A stretch of 39,464 nt of DNA from Rhodospirillales bacterium (GTDB taxonomy: Bacteria > Pseudomonadota > Alphaproteobacteria > Rhodospirillales > Casp-alpha2), in assembly GCA_013203955.1 (NCBI GenBank), contig JABMOY010000068.1:1-39464 (forward strand). Direction: 5' to 3'. The notes below the pieces were generated by a model. That model saw nothing but the letters and a program-made list of their open reading frames with translations. It made no database searches and was not told where the DNA came from. Both the position numbers and the translations under genes were made by a program. Shown piece by piece: positions 30,291-38,792 of this stretch. Within the stretch, counting starts at the first letter, position 1. Each line of letters starts with the position of its first letter.

Positions 30291-32264
30291 TCAATCCCCG
30301 ATACAGGTTTCGTGCCACAAGATCGCGTTGAGCACCGTCCAAACCAAAAACCCGTTATTGGCGCGCCCTTCCACCTGATCTCGGAGTATGGAACCGAAAT
30401 AGTCGTTGTCAAGAAACCCCTGGCCACGAATAGGGGAGCGTTCAAAGGCGTCCAGGCAGTATTTTCCAAAATCCCCCCGGGTCATCCACTGGTCGAGCGG
30501 TGCGCCGAAACCTTGCTTGCGGCGATAAAGAAGATCGTGGTCAACGTAGGGTTCCGCAGCCTTCTTGAGCAGGCGTTTGCCCAAGCCGTTCTCCAACTTG
30601 TACGAAGCCGGCAAACGCATGGCGAAGTCGATGATATCGTGGTCGAGGAACGGCACCCGGGCCTCGACAGAATGGGCCATGGTCATTTTATCGACGCGCA
30701 TGAGCAGGTGTTCGGGAAGGCGGACTTTGGATTCGAGATAAGGAATCTTATAAGGCGTTTCGGGGTTCCCGACCCGGCCGTCAAGCCCGCCTAAATAACC
30801 TTGGATTATTTCGTGGCTGTCGAGCCCCCGGTGCCCGTCTGGAAGCAACCCGTCAATGGGGCAGTCAATACCTTGAACGAATGGCGCCGGGTCGGGGGTA
30901 AGCAGACGGCGCTGGTCCCCCACCCAGGCTGTTGCTCCGCCCCAGAAGAGTTGTTCACCCGCTTGGGCGCGTCGGGAAAATTCATCATCGGCGCCGGTAA
31001 GTCCTGCCGCCTGGCCGCCGAAAAACCGCCGCCACCATGACGTTTTATTGCCTTTTCGAAAGGCTTCCTCCTTCGCCCGGTGATCTTCGCACCACCAGTA
31101 GCCGAGAAAATGCTCATCCGCCCCTTCCCCCACCTGGACCACGGTTGTTCCCGTCTGCTTGACGAGCCCAGCCAGAAAATAGAGCGGAATGCACACATTG
31201 TCGGCGATCGGTTCATCCTGTAAGCCCGGCATTTGGGGAAGAAAGTCCAAGACCTCTTTTTCACTGATCATGGTTTCATGGTGATCGGTGCCGTAGCGGT
31301 CCGACACACGACGGGCATGTTGAAATTCGTTAAAATCCTCATAGCCCTCATAACCGACCGTAAAGGTCTTCACGGGCCTATCCATCAACTCGCTCATCAG
31401 CGCAACGTTGAGGCTTGAGTCAACGCCGCCGGAAAGGAGTACGCCGAACGGCACGTCCGACACCATCCGCCGGGCGATGGATGTTTTCAACAGCCGCGTC
31501 AGCTCGGCGACGGCGTCATCGAACCCGAGGTCTCTTTCGCGAATCCGGTTGCCCGTATCCGGCGTGCTGTCCCAGTAACATCGGGCCTTGGCCGCCCCCT
31601 GGTGGTCGATGGTGACCGTGTGGGCGGCAGGAAGTTTGAAAACGCCGCGAAACATCGTCAATGGCGCCGGCGCAACGATAAAAGTCAAATAATGCCAAAA
31701 GGCGGTGCGGTCCAATTCTGCCGACATATGGGGGTGCGCCATCAACGCCCGAATTTCGGAGGCGAAAAGCCATTCGCCGCTGTCGGTCCGGGCAATATAT
31801 AGGGGCTTTACGCCGGCCCGATCGCGCACCATGTGGAGGACCGGATGATCCGGGTTTCGGATGTCATAAACGGCGAAGGCGAACATGCCGTAAAGGCGGT
31901 CAATAACACCCAGCCCCCATTCCTCAAACCCGTGCAGCAAGACTTCGGTATCCGAATGGTCTGTTTTCCATTGGTATTTGCCGAGCTTCTCCAACTCAGC
32001 CCGTAATTCCGCGTGATTGTAAATTTCGCCGTTGAAGACGATGACCACCGATCCGTCGGCATTGGACATGGGTTGGGCGGCCGAATCCGATAGGTCGATG
32101 ATGGAAAGTCGCCTGTGCGCAAAGCCGCAGCGGCCTTCGCGTTCCCGCCACACGCCCGCCCCATCGGGCCCACGGTGGACCATGCGCTCACGCATAGCGA
32201 CGAGCGTGTCTTCCTGGCAGACCTCGCCGCCCTGTGGTTTATATGCGCCGACGATGCCGCACAT
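30291..32264 (-). CDS. Asparagine-synthase-like glutamine amidotransferase (second copy)
   Basis: The 657-residue protein starts MCGIVG (catalytic Cys2) and repeats the class II amidotransferase motifs HRGPDGAG (30-37), RRLSIIDLS (51-59) and FNGEIYNH (77-84), then the PP-loop LLSGGVDSS (276-284). It is paralogous to the 10472-12475 product; both share APAPLTMF and FKLPA in the linker, but they differ through the synthetase half. That half should adenylate a carboxylate and accept ammonia from glutamine. With two paralogues in one glycan locus, they may amidate different uronic acids or positions, as WbpS-type enzymes do (inference). It is convergent with the GT-C genes (100-base gap without a clear terminator) and divergent from the second B12 radical SAM gene. 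Confidence 0.9.
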   Translation of the reverse strand: MCGIVGAYKPQGGEVCQEDTLVAMRERMVHRGPDGAGVWREREGRCGFAHRRLSIIDLSDSAAQPMSNADGSVVIVFNGEIYNHAELRAELEKLGKYQWKTDHSDTEVLLHGFEEWGLGVIDRLYGMFAFAVYDIRNPDHPVLHMVRDRAGVKPLYIARTDSGEWLFASEIRALMAHPHMSAELDRTAFWHYLTFIVAPAPLTMFRGVFKLPAAHTVTIDHQGAAKARCYWDSTPDTGNRIRERDLGFDDAVAELTRLLKTSIARRMVSDVPFGVLLSGGVDSSLNVALMSELMDRPVKTFTVGYEGYEDFNEFQHARRVSDRYGTDHHETMISEKEVLDFLPQMPGLQDEPIADNVCIPLYFLAGLVKQTGTTVVQVGEGADEHFLGYWWCEDHRAKEEAFRKGNKTSWWRRFFGGQAAGLTGADDEFSRRAQAGEQLFWGGATAWVGDQRRLLTPDPAPFVQGIDCPIDGLLPDGHRGLDSHEIIQGYLGGLDGRVGNPETPYKIPYLESKVRLPEHLLMRVDKMTMAHSVEARVPFLDHDIIDFAMRLPASYKLENGLGKRLLKKAAEPYVDHDLLYRRKQGFGAPLDQWMTRGDFGKYCLDAFERSPIRGQGFLDNDYFGSILRDQVEGRANNGFLVWTVLNAILWHETCIGD

Positions 32265-32305
32265 GTTATAAATACGGGGAAATTCGGAAGGGCATGGAAT
32301 ACCTT

Positions 32306-32320
32306 ACTGATAAAGTCAGT
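32306..32320. promoter_or_regulatory. Dyad upstream of the second asnB-like gene
   Basis: ACTGA-TAAAG-TCAGT is a perfect 5-bp dyad, 42 bases upstream of the amidotransferase start codon on the minus strand. The region is AT-rich and shared with the divergent radical SAM gene. Its TCAGT/ACTGA-type arms faintly recall the CAGTAT/ATACTG dyad upstream of the other amidotransferase gene. Regulatory role inferred. Confidence 0.3.
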
Positions 32321-32334
32321 TTCTTATTGAAAAA

Positions 32335-32369
32335 TTGTCACAAAGTCTTTATCTGTTTAGATAACTTTG
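32335..32369 (+). promoter_or_regulatory. Candidate promoter overlapped by a long imperfect palindrome
   Basis: TTGTCA (32335-32340, 5 of 6 matches to the -35 consensus) is followed after 17 bases by TAGATA (32358-32363, weak -10). TTATCT-GTTT-AGATAA (32349-32364) is a perfect dyad flanked by CAAAG (32341-32345) and CTTTG (32365-32369), making an 11-pair inverted repeat with one 3-base bulge. The dyad covers the spacer and -10, a classic repressor position for the divergent radical SAM gene (start at 32431). Confidence 0.38.
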
Positions 32370-32430
32370 CACCCCTTTTTAAAGCAAAAGCATCGCCTTT
32401 AAATGGCTGACACAGGTAAAGCTAGAGAGA

Positions 32431-34350
32431 ATGCCGACAAAAACATTCACCTTTATTTGTCTTTATAACCACCAATCGATAGGTGTTCGGACTTTATGTT
32501 CGATCCTGCGGGATCGGGGGTGGAACTACAATCTTATTTTCCTCAAACCCCACATCGAAAGCATCATACGGGAAATCCCTTCAGAGGAGGAAATACAACT
32601 CGCCATCGATAAGGTAATAGACCTTAACAGCGATTACGTCGGCCTTCAGGTCTTCTCCTCTTTCATCGAACTGGCTTCTATCCTGACCGAGAGAATCCAA
32701 GCTTTGGGGATTCCTGTTTTTTGGGGTGGGCCGCACCCGACCGTCATGCCCGATGATGCCATTTCCACCGCCGATATGATCTTCATGGGTGAAAGTGAGC
32801 ATTCTTTCATCGATTTCATCGAAAGAACCGAGAAAGGTGAGGATCTCTCCACCATCGCCGGCTCATGGCATCGCCAAGGGGACAAAATTACAAAAAACGC
32901 AGGGCTTCACGTTGAACAGAACCTTGACCTTTTTCCATTTCCCTATTTTGACAACGAGCATACCTATTACATTGGGGACGGAACCCTTTCGCCCTACACG
33001 GAAAATTACAAATTTTACGTCATGATGACGGCGCGGGGCTGCGCCTACTCATGCACATATTGCGTCAATTCGTTCCTCAGGAAGGAATTTGGCAACAAGG
33101 GGTTCGTCCGAGCCCGCAGCGTCGATAACTGTATTCAGGAACTTGAGGAGATGGTCGGGAAATACCCAATCGACCATATTTATTTTTCAGATGAAATTTT
33201 CGGTACTCAAAAAAAATGGGTCCGGGAATTCGCACCGAAATACAAGGAAAAGATTTACCTGCCCTTTTGCTGTTTATTCCACCCAAACACCGTCAAGGAA
33301 GACGTTGTTTCCATCCTAAAAGATGCCGGCCTCAGCAAGGTAGGCATGGGACTGGAAAGCGGCAGCAAGGAAATTATTGGTGACCTCTACGACCGAAGAA
33401 CCACCACTGAAAAAATGTTGAAAGCCTGTAATCTTCTTAACAAGTATGGCATCAGAGTTGCCTACGACATAATTCTCGACAGCCCCTATGATACCGAAAA
33501 GACCCTTTCGGATACATTAGACTTGCTATTGAAAATTCCGAAACCTTTCATCCTTTCGGCATTTTCCCTAACACCATTCGCAGGTTCGGCCCTTACGCAA
33601 AAAATGCTTGATGATGGGTACATCACCGAGGACGACATAGAAGGAAATGTCAAAACTCGGCGTTCAAAAGCGGTGTGGGCGTGGAGAGCCAATGATAAAG
33701 GCCTAAGAAAATTTGATTCCTACTGGAATGGGCTCATCCTTTTATGCGGCAGCACACGGTTCCCCAATTGGATAATCAAAATGCTGGCCCGCATGAGGTT
33801 CCTAAAATACTTACCCTCCTTTATCTGGAGGGTGGTCAAGGCCAAGGACATCATGGTCAAAAAATTTGGCGAGAATACGCTGGAAATAAAAAACAGCTCT
33901 GCCGATCAGATTTTCAGCAGTCCTTTCCACCTAAGAGCTGTGATTGACGACCAACTGTTCAAAAAGCCCGTTAACAGCGTTCGCGAAGAAGATATCGTTT
34001 TCCGCGAACAAATTGCCACGACTGAAAACGGACAATGGAAAGCAAGGGGAAGAGCAAGTTCTCCCTTCACTTATCTCGTGAAAGGCAAATATCAGCCGCA
34101 AAAGAAGGGCCGGTATCTGATTGCCGAGGGGAAGCTCTTAAACGGGGGGTTTACGCTGGGGTTGCTTCATGATGAAGAATGGCTGCAAAAGGTAAGCGTC
34201 GTCAATAAAGGCAGTTTCAAGATCGTTCTAGAGGTGCCGAACGACGATACCTACGCCGTTACCTTAGCCAACAATTTATCCGAGGGATCCCTACAAAACG
34301 ATTTCACGATTGATAAGATTGGCTGGCTTGAAGACGGTGCCGCCGCCTAG
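32431..34350 (+). CDS. B12-binding-type radical SAM enzyme with C-terminal beta-rich module
   Basis: The 639-residue product has an N-terminal B12-type domain (about 1-160, with FWGGPHPTVMPDDA at 97-110 and FMGESEHS at 118-125), and a radical SAM core (about 195-420) with Cys204-Cys208-Cys211 (GCAYSCTYC), YFSDEIFG (251-258) and GMGLESGS (305-312). A helical basic segment follows (about 440-480), then a C-terminal beta-rich module (about 525-633) containing LLNGGFTLGLLHDEEW and YAVTLANN. This module resembles those inserted in the 12491-14311 and 14507-17131 products. It is a different subfamily from the 22935-24629 enzyme. It probably modifies a carbohydrate or lipid-linked intermediate of this locus; the reaction is unknown. 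It is convergent with the export operon 70 bases away. Confidence 0.86.
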   Translation: MPTKTFTFICLYNHQSIGVRTLCSILRDRGWNYNLIFLKPHIESIIREIPSEEEIQLAIDKVIDLNSDYVGLQVFSSFIELASILTERIQALGIPVFWGGPHPTVMPDDAISTADMIFMGESEHSFIDFIERTEKGEDLSTIAGSWHRQGDKITKNAGLHVEQNLDLFPFPYFDNEHTYYIGDGTLSPYTENYKFYVMMTARGCAYSCTYCVNSFLRKEFGNKGFVRARSVDNCIQELEEMVGKYPIDHIYFSDEIFGTQKKWVREFAPKYKEKIYLPFCCLFHPNTVKEDVVSILKDAGLSKVGMGLESGSKEIIGDLYDRRTTTEKMLKACNLLNKYGIRVAYDIILDSPYDTEKTLSDTLDLLLKIPKPFILSAFSLTPFAGSALTQKMLDDGYITEDDIEGNVKTRRSKAVWAWRANDKGLRKFDSYWNGLILLCGSTRFPNWIIKMLARMRFLKYLPSFIWRVVKAKDIMVKKFGENTLEIKNSSADQIFSSPFHLRAVIDDQLFKKPVNSVREEDIVFREQIATTENGQWKARGRASSPFTYLVKGKYQPQKKGRYLIAEGKLLNGGFTLGLLHDEEWLQKVSVVNKGSFKIVLEVPNDDTYAVTLANNLSEGSLQNDFTIDKIGWLEDGAAA

Positions 34351-34400
34351 TCCTGAAAGACATTCAAGACCTTTTTCCCGTTCTTCATGAAAACCGACGT

Positions 34401-34418
34401 CACGGCATTTTAGCCGTG
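34401..34418. terminator. Hairpin between convergent genes, possible bidirectional terminator
   Basis: CACGGC-ATTTTA-GCCGTG is a perfect 6-bp GC-rich stem with a 6-base loop, located in the 70-base convergent gap, 2 bases before the stop of the Wzt fusion gene. There is no T-run immediately after it on the plus strand, and only TTTT some bases away on the minus strand, so intrinsic termination would be weak. Confidence 0.42.
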
Positions 34419-34420
34419 CC

Positions 34421-37162
34421 TCAGTTTGGCTTCCGGGAGACGGAAAAGATCATCTCTCTTGAATCGGGATCGTCCCGCGATATGCGGTGAAGAATTAGGT
34501 CCCGGCCTTCAAGTTCTTCCAAGCCAAGCGGGCTATAGTCAAACATTTCAAATTCGATGTCGGTTTGTCCCACGGATTTCAACATCCATTCAAACTCTGG
34601 GCGGGAATATTCCCGGTGATGCCCTTTGAAGGGAATTTCCGTTGAAAACTGGCTTTCGATCTGGGGAAAGGGACTTTCCCCACGGAGCATCTTAAGCCGG
34701 TTCGATACGTAGGCGAGGTTCGGAGTATCCATGATCAAGCGGCCGCCCGGTTTTAAAACGCGGGTCAAGGTTTCAAGAAGGTTCTTCGGAGTATCAGGAA
34801 CATGTTCAATGACCGACATGCATAGAACGACATCAAAAAAGTTATCCTCTATAACGCCGTTTAGCTCGTAACCAACATTCTCTAAATCCAGAATCTTGAT
34901 TTCATTATCCCTCATTAGACCAAGATTCTTCGAAAAATCATCCTGATGAGATGAATACTCATCAGCGGCCCAAGTTTCGAGCCCTGCCTCTACGCCCAAA
35001 AGCGCAAAATTTCCAAAATAGGATCCGTAATCCAGGAGCCGTAATCCAGGGCCAGTATATTTTTGAAGAGCTCTTGTGACGTGCAGCATTCTAATAACGC
35101 TACACTTTAAATAGTTCTCAAAATCGAAATTTTTCAAAGCCGGCACATTAGGGTGGAGACTTTTAAATGCCCCACCCTCAATACATGAATGTATTTTCTC
35201 ATAAACTCCCCAGGTGGCGTCGAACTCCTCGGGAAACTGTCGGCGCAAATCTTCGGGAAAATTAATTTTAAGTTTTTGCGCGCCAGAGGGATCGGCGGGC
35301 CAGCCAATTTGTTGAAGAGTTAAAGCGTCATTCCAGGTCGATTTAGGTTTATTCCACAGGCGCGAAGCAGTGAGATTGTCTTCCCGCAATTCGTCATCAT
35401 CAAGGGACCATTCAGCATCAGCCACCCATCCTGTTCCCGATGGAATAATACCTTCACCCATAACCTCAAATTCGGTGATGCGTGTCGCACAACAATGGAC
35501 ATTTGGATTGATCGAAAAAAATAGAGTTTGCTCCTGGTCGAAATAACCATTCTGGGCAATCATCACCGATAAGGCGTATTTTCCAATACCAAGAGTCAGC
35601 CAAGGGAAGCGAACCCGGATACGACCTTCTTTTTTTTCGCTATAACTAACGGGAATGTCCCGCATGATCGCCCGGAGGGTATCTACTACCCCGCCGTAAA
35701 GAAAACCAATTGCCATATCAACAGGTTCCTCGAACCCCGGCGCAACAACGTGAAAATCAATAACAATTTCCACCGCCTCTCCATGAGTAACCGTACGGAT
35801 CTGGTTCCCTTTGGCGTCGGTGATTTGCGCCTGCGATATCAGAATCGCGCCGTTTCCATGGAGGGTTAATTCCCCTTTTTCCATGCCCCGCGTCAGAACG
35901 AGGGGACGGCTTTCGTTTTGGTCAATTGTCAAACGAGCCGTATTCCAGCTCCCTTTTTCACCGCCCAGCATTCCCAAATCAATAAATTTATCATTAAAGA
36001 ATACAGAGACCGAGCCTGCCCCGTCGGTCTCTTTCCAGTAATCTAAAATAAGCTGAGCATGGTTTTTTTCGCTGCCAAGGCATTTCCTGGGAATACGAAA
36101 CAAACAAGCCGCCCGGGGATAGGCGGATCCGTAAGAAAGCACCGAACGAACCTCCCGGCCCTCAAACACGGTCGGCTCGCCCCAGCGGGAATTTTTCAAG
36201 TCGAATTCACTATCCGGGTTTTCCTCATTACCCTCGGAACCTGCAATCGGCAGTTCAAAGTCACCTTCGGCCCCACAGGAAATGGCAATTCGGCTAATAT
36301 GCATGCCTTCAAGCGCCCCAACGGGAAGGTAAAATTCCACCCAAAGCACCAACTCGCCGGCGTCATCATGCTTTATGAGTTCGGATTTTGACAGCTCGGC
36401 GCGTAGTCGAATCTCTTCCTGTTCGCGTATAGATGCTTCATAAGCTGCAATCATCCGCGCAGGGGCACCATCGGCGATAATCTTGCCCTGATCGATCCAA
36501 ATCATCCGGTCGCATAGTTTCCCGGCACTATAAATATTGTGGGAAACGAGCAGGACCGTGGTTCCTTCAACCTCACATAACTTTTCAATCTTCTTAAAGC
36601 TCTTCAGCGCGAAATAAGCGTCTCCTACCCCCAAAACCTCATCGATAACAAGGACATCCGGCACAATCGCCGTCGCCGCCGAAAACATCAGCCGGGCGCT
36701 CATGCCTGTGGAATATGTCTTAACCGGCTGGTCGATGTAATCATCAATTTCTGCAAAATCGATGATTTCAGAAACTTTCGCCTCGGCTTCCGAGCCGGAA
36801 ATGCCGAGATAGGAAAGGTAGGATTCGACGTTTTCACGGCCTGTGAAATCCGGGTGAAACCCACTGCCAATTTCTAACAGGGCCTGCGTTTCCCCCGTCA
36901 CTTCAAGAGTGCCCGATGTCGGCTCAGTGACTTGGGTGATCAGTTTAAGAAGCGTACTCTTGCCGGCGCCGTTACGCCCAATAATCGCAACCCTCTCACC
37001 CCGCAGAACCTCAAAATCGATTCCAGAGAGTGCCGCATGCTCCGAATACTTTCCCGACCCGGGCCGAAGCAGCCCTATCATGTCAAGAAGACGGTATTGG
37101 GGTTTTGCGAAAAGCTTGTAGACCTTCGTTAGCCCTTGGGCACGGATGATGACATCACTCAT
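34421..37162 (-). CDS. wzt: Polysaccharide ABC exporter ATPase (Wzt) fused to a methyltransferase
   Basis: At 913 residues this is about twice a normal Wzt. The ATPase (about 1-245) has Walker A GRNGAGKST (62-70), signature YSTGMSARL (150-158), Walker B VLVIDE (170-175) and the His switch SHN (207-209). Residues about 270-415 form an unusual beta-rich domain. About 430-555 matches the Wzt C-terminal carbohydrate-recognition domain (TDAKGNQIRTVTHGEAVEI). Residues about 700-895 are a class I SAM methyltransferase: LLDYGSYFGNFA (709-720), FDVVLCMSVIEHVPD (776-790) and LKPGGRLIMDTPN (803-815). In E. coli O9a, Wzt recognises a methylphosphate cap made by separate WbdD; here capping may be built into the exporter (inference). 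ATG 37162 overlaps the wzm stop by 8 bases and matches the usual Wzt N-terminus. Confidence 0.9.
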   Translation of the reverse strand: MSDVIIRAQGLTKVYKLFAKPQYRLLDMIGLLRPGSGKYSEHAALSGIDFEVLRGERVAIIGRNGAGKSTLLKLITQVTEPTSGTLEVTGETQALLEIGSGFHPDFTGRENVESYLSYLGISGSEAEAKVSEIIDFAEIDDYIDQPVKTYSTGMSARLMFSAATAIVPDVLVIDEVLGVGDAYFALKSFKKIEKLCEVEGTTVLLVSHNIYSAGKLCDRMIWIDQGKIIADGAPARMIAAYEASIREQEEIRLRAELSKSELIKHDDAGELVLWVEFYLPVGALEGMHISRIAISCGAEGDFELPIAGSEGNEENPDSEFDLKNSRWGEPTVFEGREVRSVLSYGSAYPRAACLFRIPRKCLGSEKNHAQLILDYWKETDGAGSVSVFFNDKFIDLGMLGGEKGSWNTARLTIDQNESRPLVLTRGMEKGELTLHGNGAILISQAQITDAKGNQIRTVTHGEAVEIVIDFHVVAPGFEEPVDMAIGFLYGGVVDTLRAIMRDIPVSYSEKKEGRIRVRFPWLTLGIGKYALSVMIAQNGYFDQEQTLFFSINPNVHCCATRITEFEVMGEGIIPSGTGWVADAEWSLDDDELREDNLTASRLWNKPKSTWNDALTLQQIGWPADPSGAQKLKINFPEDLRRQFPEEFDATWGVYEKIHSCIEGGAFKSLHPNVPALKNFDFENYLKCSVIRMLHVTRALQKYTGPGLRLLDYGSYFGNFALLGVEAGLETWAADEYSSHQDDFSKNLGLMRDNEIKILDLENVGYELNGVIEDNFFDVVLCMSVIEHVPDTPKNLLETLTRVLKPGGRLIMDTPNLAYVSNRLKMLRGESPFPQIESQFSTEIPFKGHHREYSRPEFEWMLKSVGQTDIEFEMFDYSPLGLEELEGRDLILHRISRDDPDSREMIFSVSRKPN

Positions 37163-38012
37163 AGTCAACCAGGACTTTCCTAAAACGGCGGAAGAAAATG
37201 CATCCCAGCACGTAGAAAACAAGACTGCCGACGACCGCGACAATCCATATTCTCGGCGGCATTTCGTAACCATCGATGAGACTGAACCGAAAAATTTCGG
37301 CCATGTAATAGATCGGGTTGAAATCGACGACAAACCGCATTCCTTCGGGAACCATGTCCGGGCGGAAGGCGATCGGAGAGACGAATAACAATAACAGGAC
37401 CATCAAATTGACGAAATAATTAAGGTCCGGAACGAACACCCCCATGGCGGAAAACGCGGTGGATAGCCCCAGCAAGAACAGAACCTGCAATAACAACGCC
37501 AGGGGAAGAAACAATAGATTGGCTGAGATCGTTCCGTTTAAAACGCTTAACCCCACAATCATGGCGAGACCCACGAATTCCGTAACGATGGTCATCAATA
37601 CCACCCGCGCGGGAACCAAATCCACGGGCAGCATGACATTTCGCACCAGATGGATATCTCTCTTGATGGATGCGGTTGCCATTCCCAGCGTTTCCATAAA
37701 CGCGATATAGGGGACCAAACCGGAAAATACGAAAACGACGTAGTCGAGTTGCCCGTACCCGGGAAACCGAACGCGAAAAACGAACAAGTAAACAAACAGG
37801 TAAATAGCAAGAAACAATACCGGCTGCAGGACGATCCAAAACGAGCCGAACAACGAGCCGGCAAAACGCTTTTTAAATTCCACACGGGTTGTCGAGATAA
37901 TTATTTTACGATATCGGAACAACGTTTCAAGGTTGCCCCGAATCGCTCGAAAGATTCTGTAAAGGGTCGAAGAATCATCCCTCGTCCGAGTTCCCGCAGA
38001 AAACCCCTTCAT
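37155..38012 (-). CDS. wzm: Polysaccharide ABC exporter permease (Wzm)
   Basis: A 285-residue ABC-2-type membrane protein with about six helices and the family's amphipathic N-terminal region (RYRKIIISTTRVEFKKRFAGS, split here by its pattern of basic residues before helix one at about 58). Typical landmarks are GSLFGSFWIVLQPVLFLAIY, FSGLVPYIAF, NPIYYMAEIFR near 238-248, and a basic C-terminus after the last helix. With Wzt it forms the channel that moves polyprenyl-diphosphate-linked glycan to the periplasm. AGGGGAA lies just before the ATG, and the last 8 bases overlap the wzt start. It is 27 bases downstream of the coiled-coil gene, so the three are probably one operon. Confidence 0.92.
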   Translation of the reverse strand: MKGFSAGTRTRDDSSTLYRIFRAIRGNLETLFRYRKIIISTTRVEFKKRFAGSLFGSFWIVLQPVLFLAIYLFVYLFVFRVRFPGYGQLDYVVFVFSGLVPYIAFMETLGMATASIKRDIHLVRNVMLPVDLVPARVVLMTIVTEFVGLAMIVGLSVLNGTISANLLFLPLALLLQVLFLLGLSTAFSAMGVFVPDLNYFVNLMVLLLLFVSPIAFRPDMVPEGMRFVVDFNPIYYMAEIFRFSLIDGYEMPPRIWIVAVVGSLVFYVLGCIFFRRFRKVLVDYE

Positions 38013-38039
38013 TTCCCCTGAGCCTTGCGCCGTCTCAAA

Positions 38040-38792
38040 TCAAGCCTGCTTGTCATGGGAAAGAAGCCCGTCCAATTCTTTCAAGGCAATCTGGGCTTTA
38101 TCCGTTAACGCCGACAATCCATCCGTTTGAGCAGCGGATTCCCTGCAAAGAACATGTAGATCATTGACGGCCCGCTGAAGAGTCTTCTGGTTCTTGAATA
38201 ACGATTTTGAATTGCCCGCACGCCCTGTGGCCGTTGCGTCTTCGACGGGCGGGATGGCATCTTCGATTCGTTGAATAATCCGCGCCGTGCGCTCGACCAC
38301 GGTGGATAATTCTCTGGCGTTTTCGGCACGCTCCGCTTGATAGGACAATAAGTTATTAACGGCCTTGGATAGCGTTTTTTGTGACTTTTTAACACGCTGA
38401 TTTGGCGTAATGGCTTCTGGGGCCGGAATCGAAGAACTCGCCTTCCAAGACTCGCCCTCTTGGGCCTGCCCTCGGAACGAGCCTAAGCCCCTTGATGCGT
38501 ATTTTATCCTGGTGAACCCCACGAAGATAATCACCAGCACGACAACGAACCCGCCTATGGTTATGTTGGTTTGACGAATGACACGTTTGTTAATGCTTTT
38601 CACCCGATCGTAGAGGCGCTTTTCGTAATCGGGAATCGATGCCCGCCATTCGTCAAACTCCGCACTCGCCCCTAGGTTTTCCGACCGAGGCTCCGCGGCC
38701 ATGGCTTCATGCCCGCTCCGATTCGGCACAACCAGCACGAAAAAAAGGGCAATTACCAGGACAAAGGCCCTTGTATTCAAACAGTTCAACAT
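38040..38792 (-). CDS. Membrane protein with duplicated coiled-coil repeat, unknown function
   Basis: I do not recognise this 250-residue protein. Residues 1-32 look like a cleavable signal peptide (AMA/AEP), then a short periplasmic segment (33-75), a membrane helix (about 78-94), and a cytoplasmic helical region. The latter holds two copies of a roughly 45-residue repeat, 136-180 and 200-244, both opening K-(S/N)-QKTL and followed by AVN(N/D)L, with the heptad-like spacing of coiled coils. It precedes wzm and wzt in an apparent operon, so it may scaffold the export complex or act as a length ruler, by analogy with the WbdD coiled coil of E. coli O9a (inference). No strong ribosome binding site is visible. 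Confidence 0.7.
   Translation of the reverse strand: MLNCLNTRAFVLVIALFFVLVVPNRSGHEAMAAEPRSENLGASAEFDEWRASIPDYEKRLYDRVKSINKRVIRQTNITIGGFVVVLVIIFVGFTRIKYASRGLGSFRGQAQEGESWKASSSIPAPEAITPNQRVKKSQKTLSKAVNNLLSYQAERAENARELSTVVERTARIIQRIEDAIPPVEDATATGRAGNSKSLFKNQKTLQRAVNDLHVLCRESAAQTDGLSALTDKAQIALKELDGLLSHDKQA

Noticed and set aside
30285-30794. Plus-strand open frame after the GT-C genes
   Set aside because: Antisense to the C-terminus of the second amidotransferase, with no motif.
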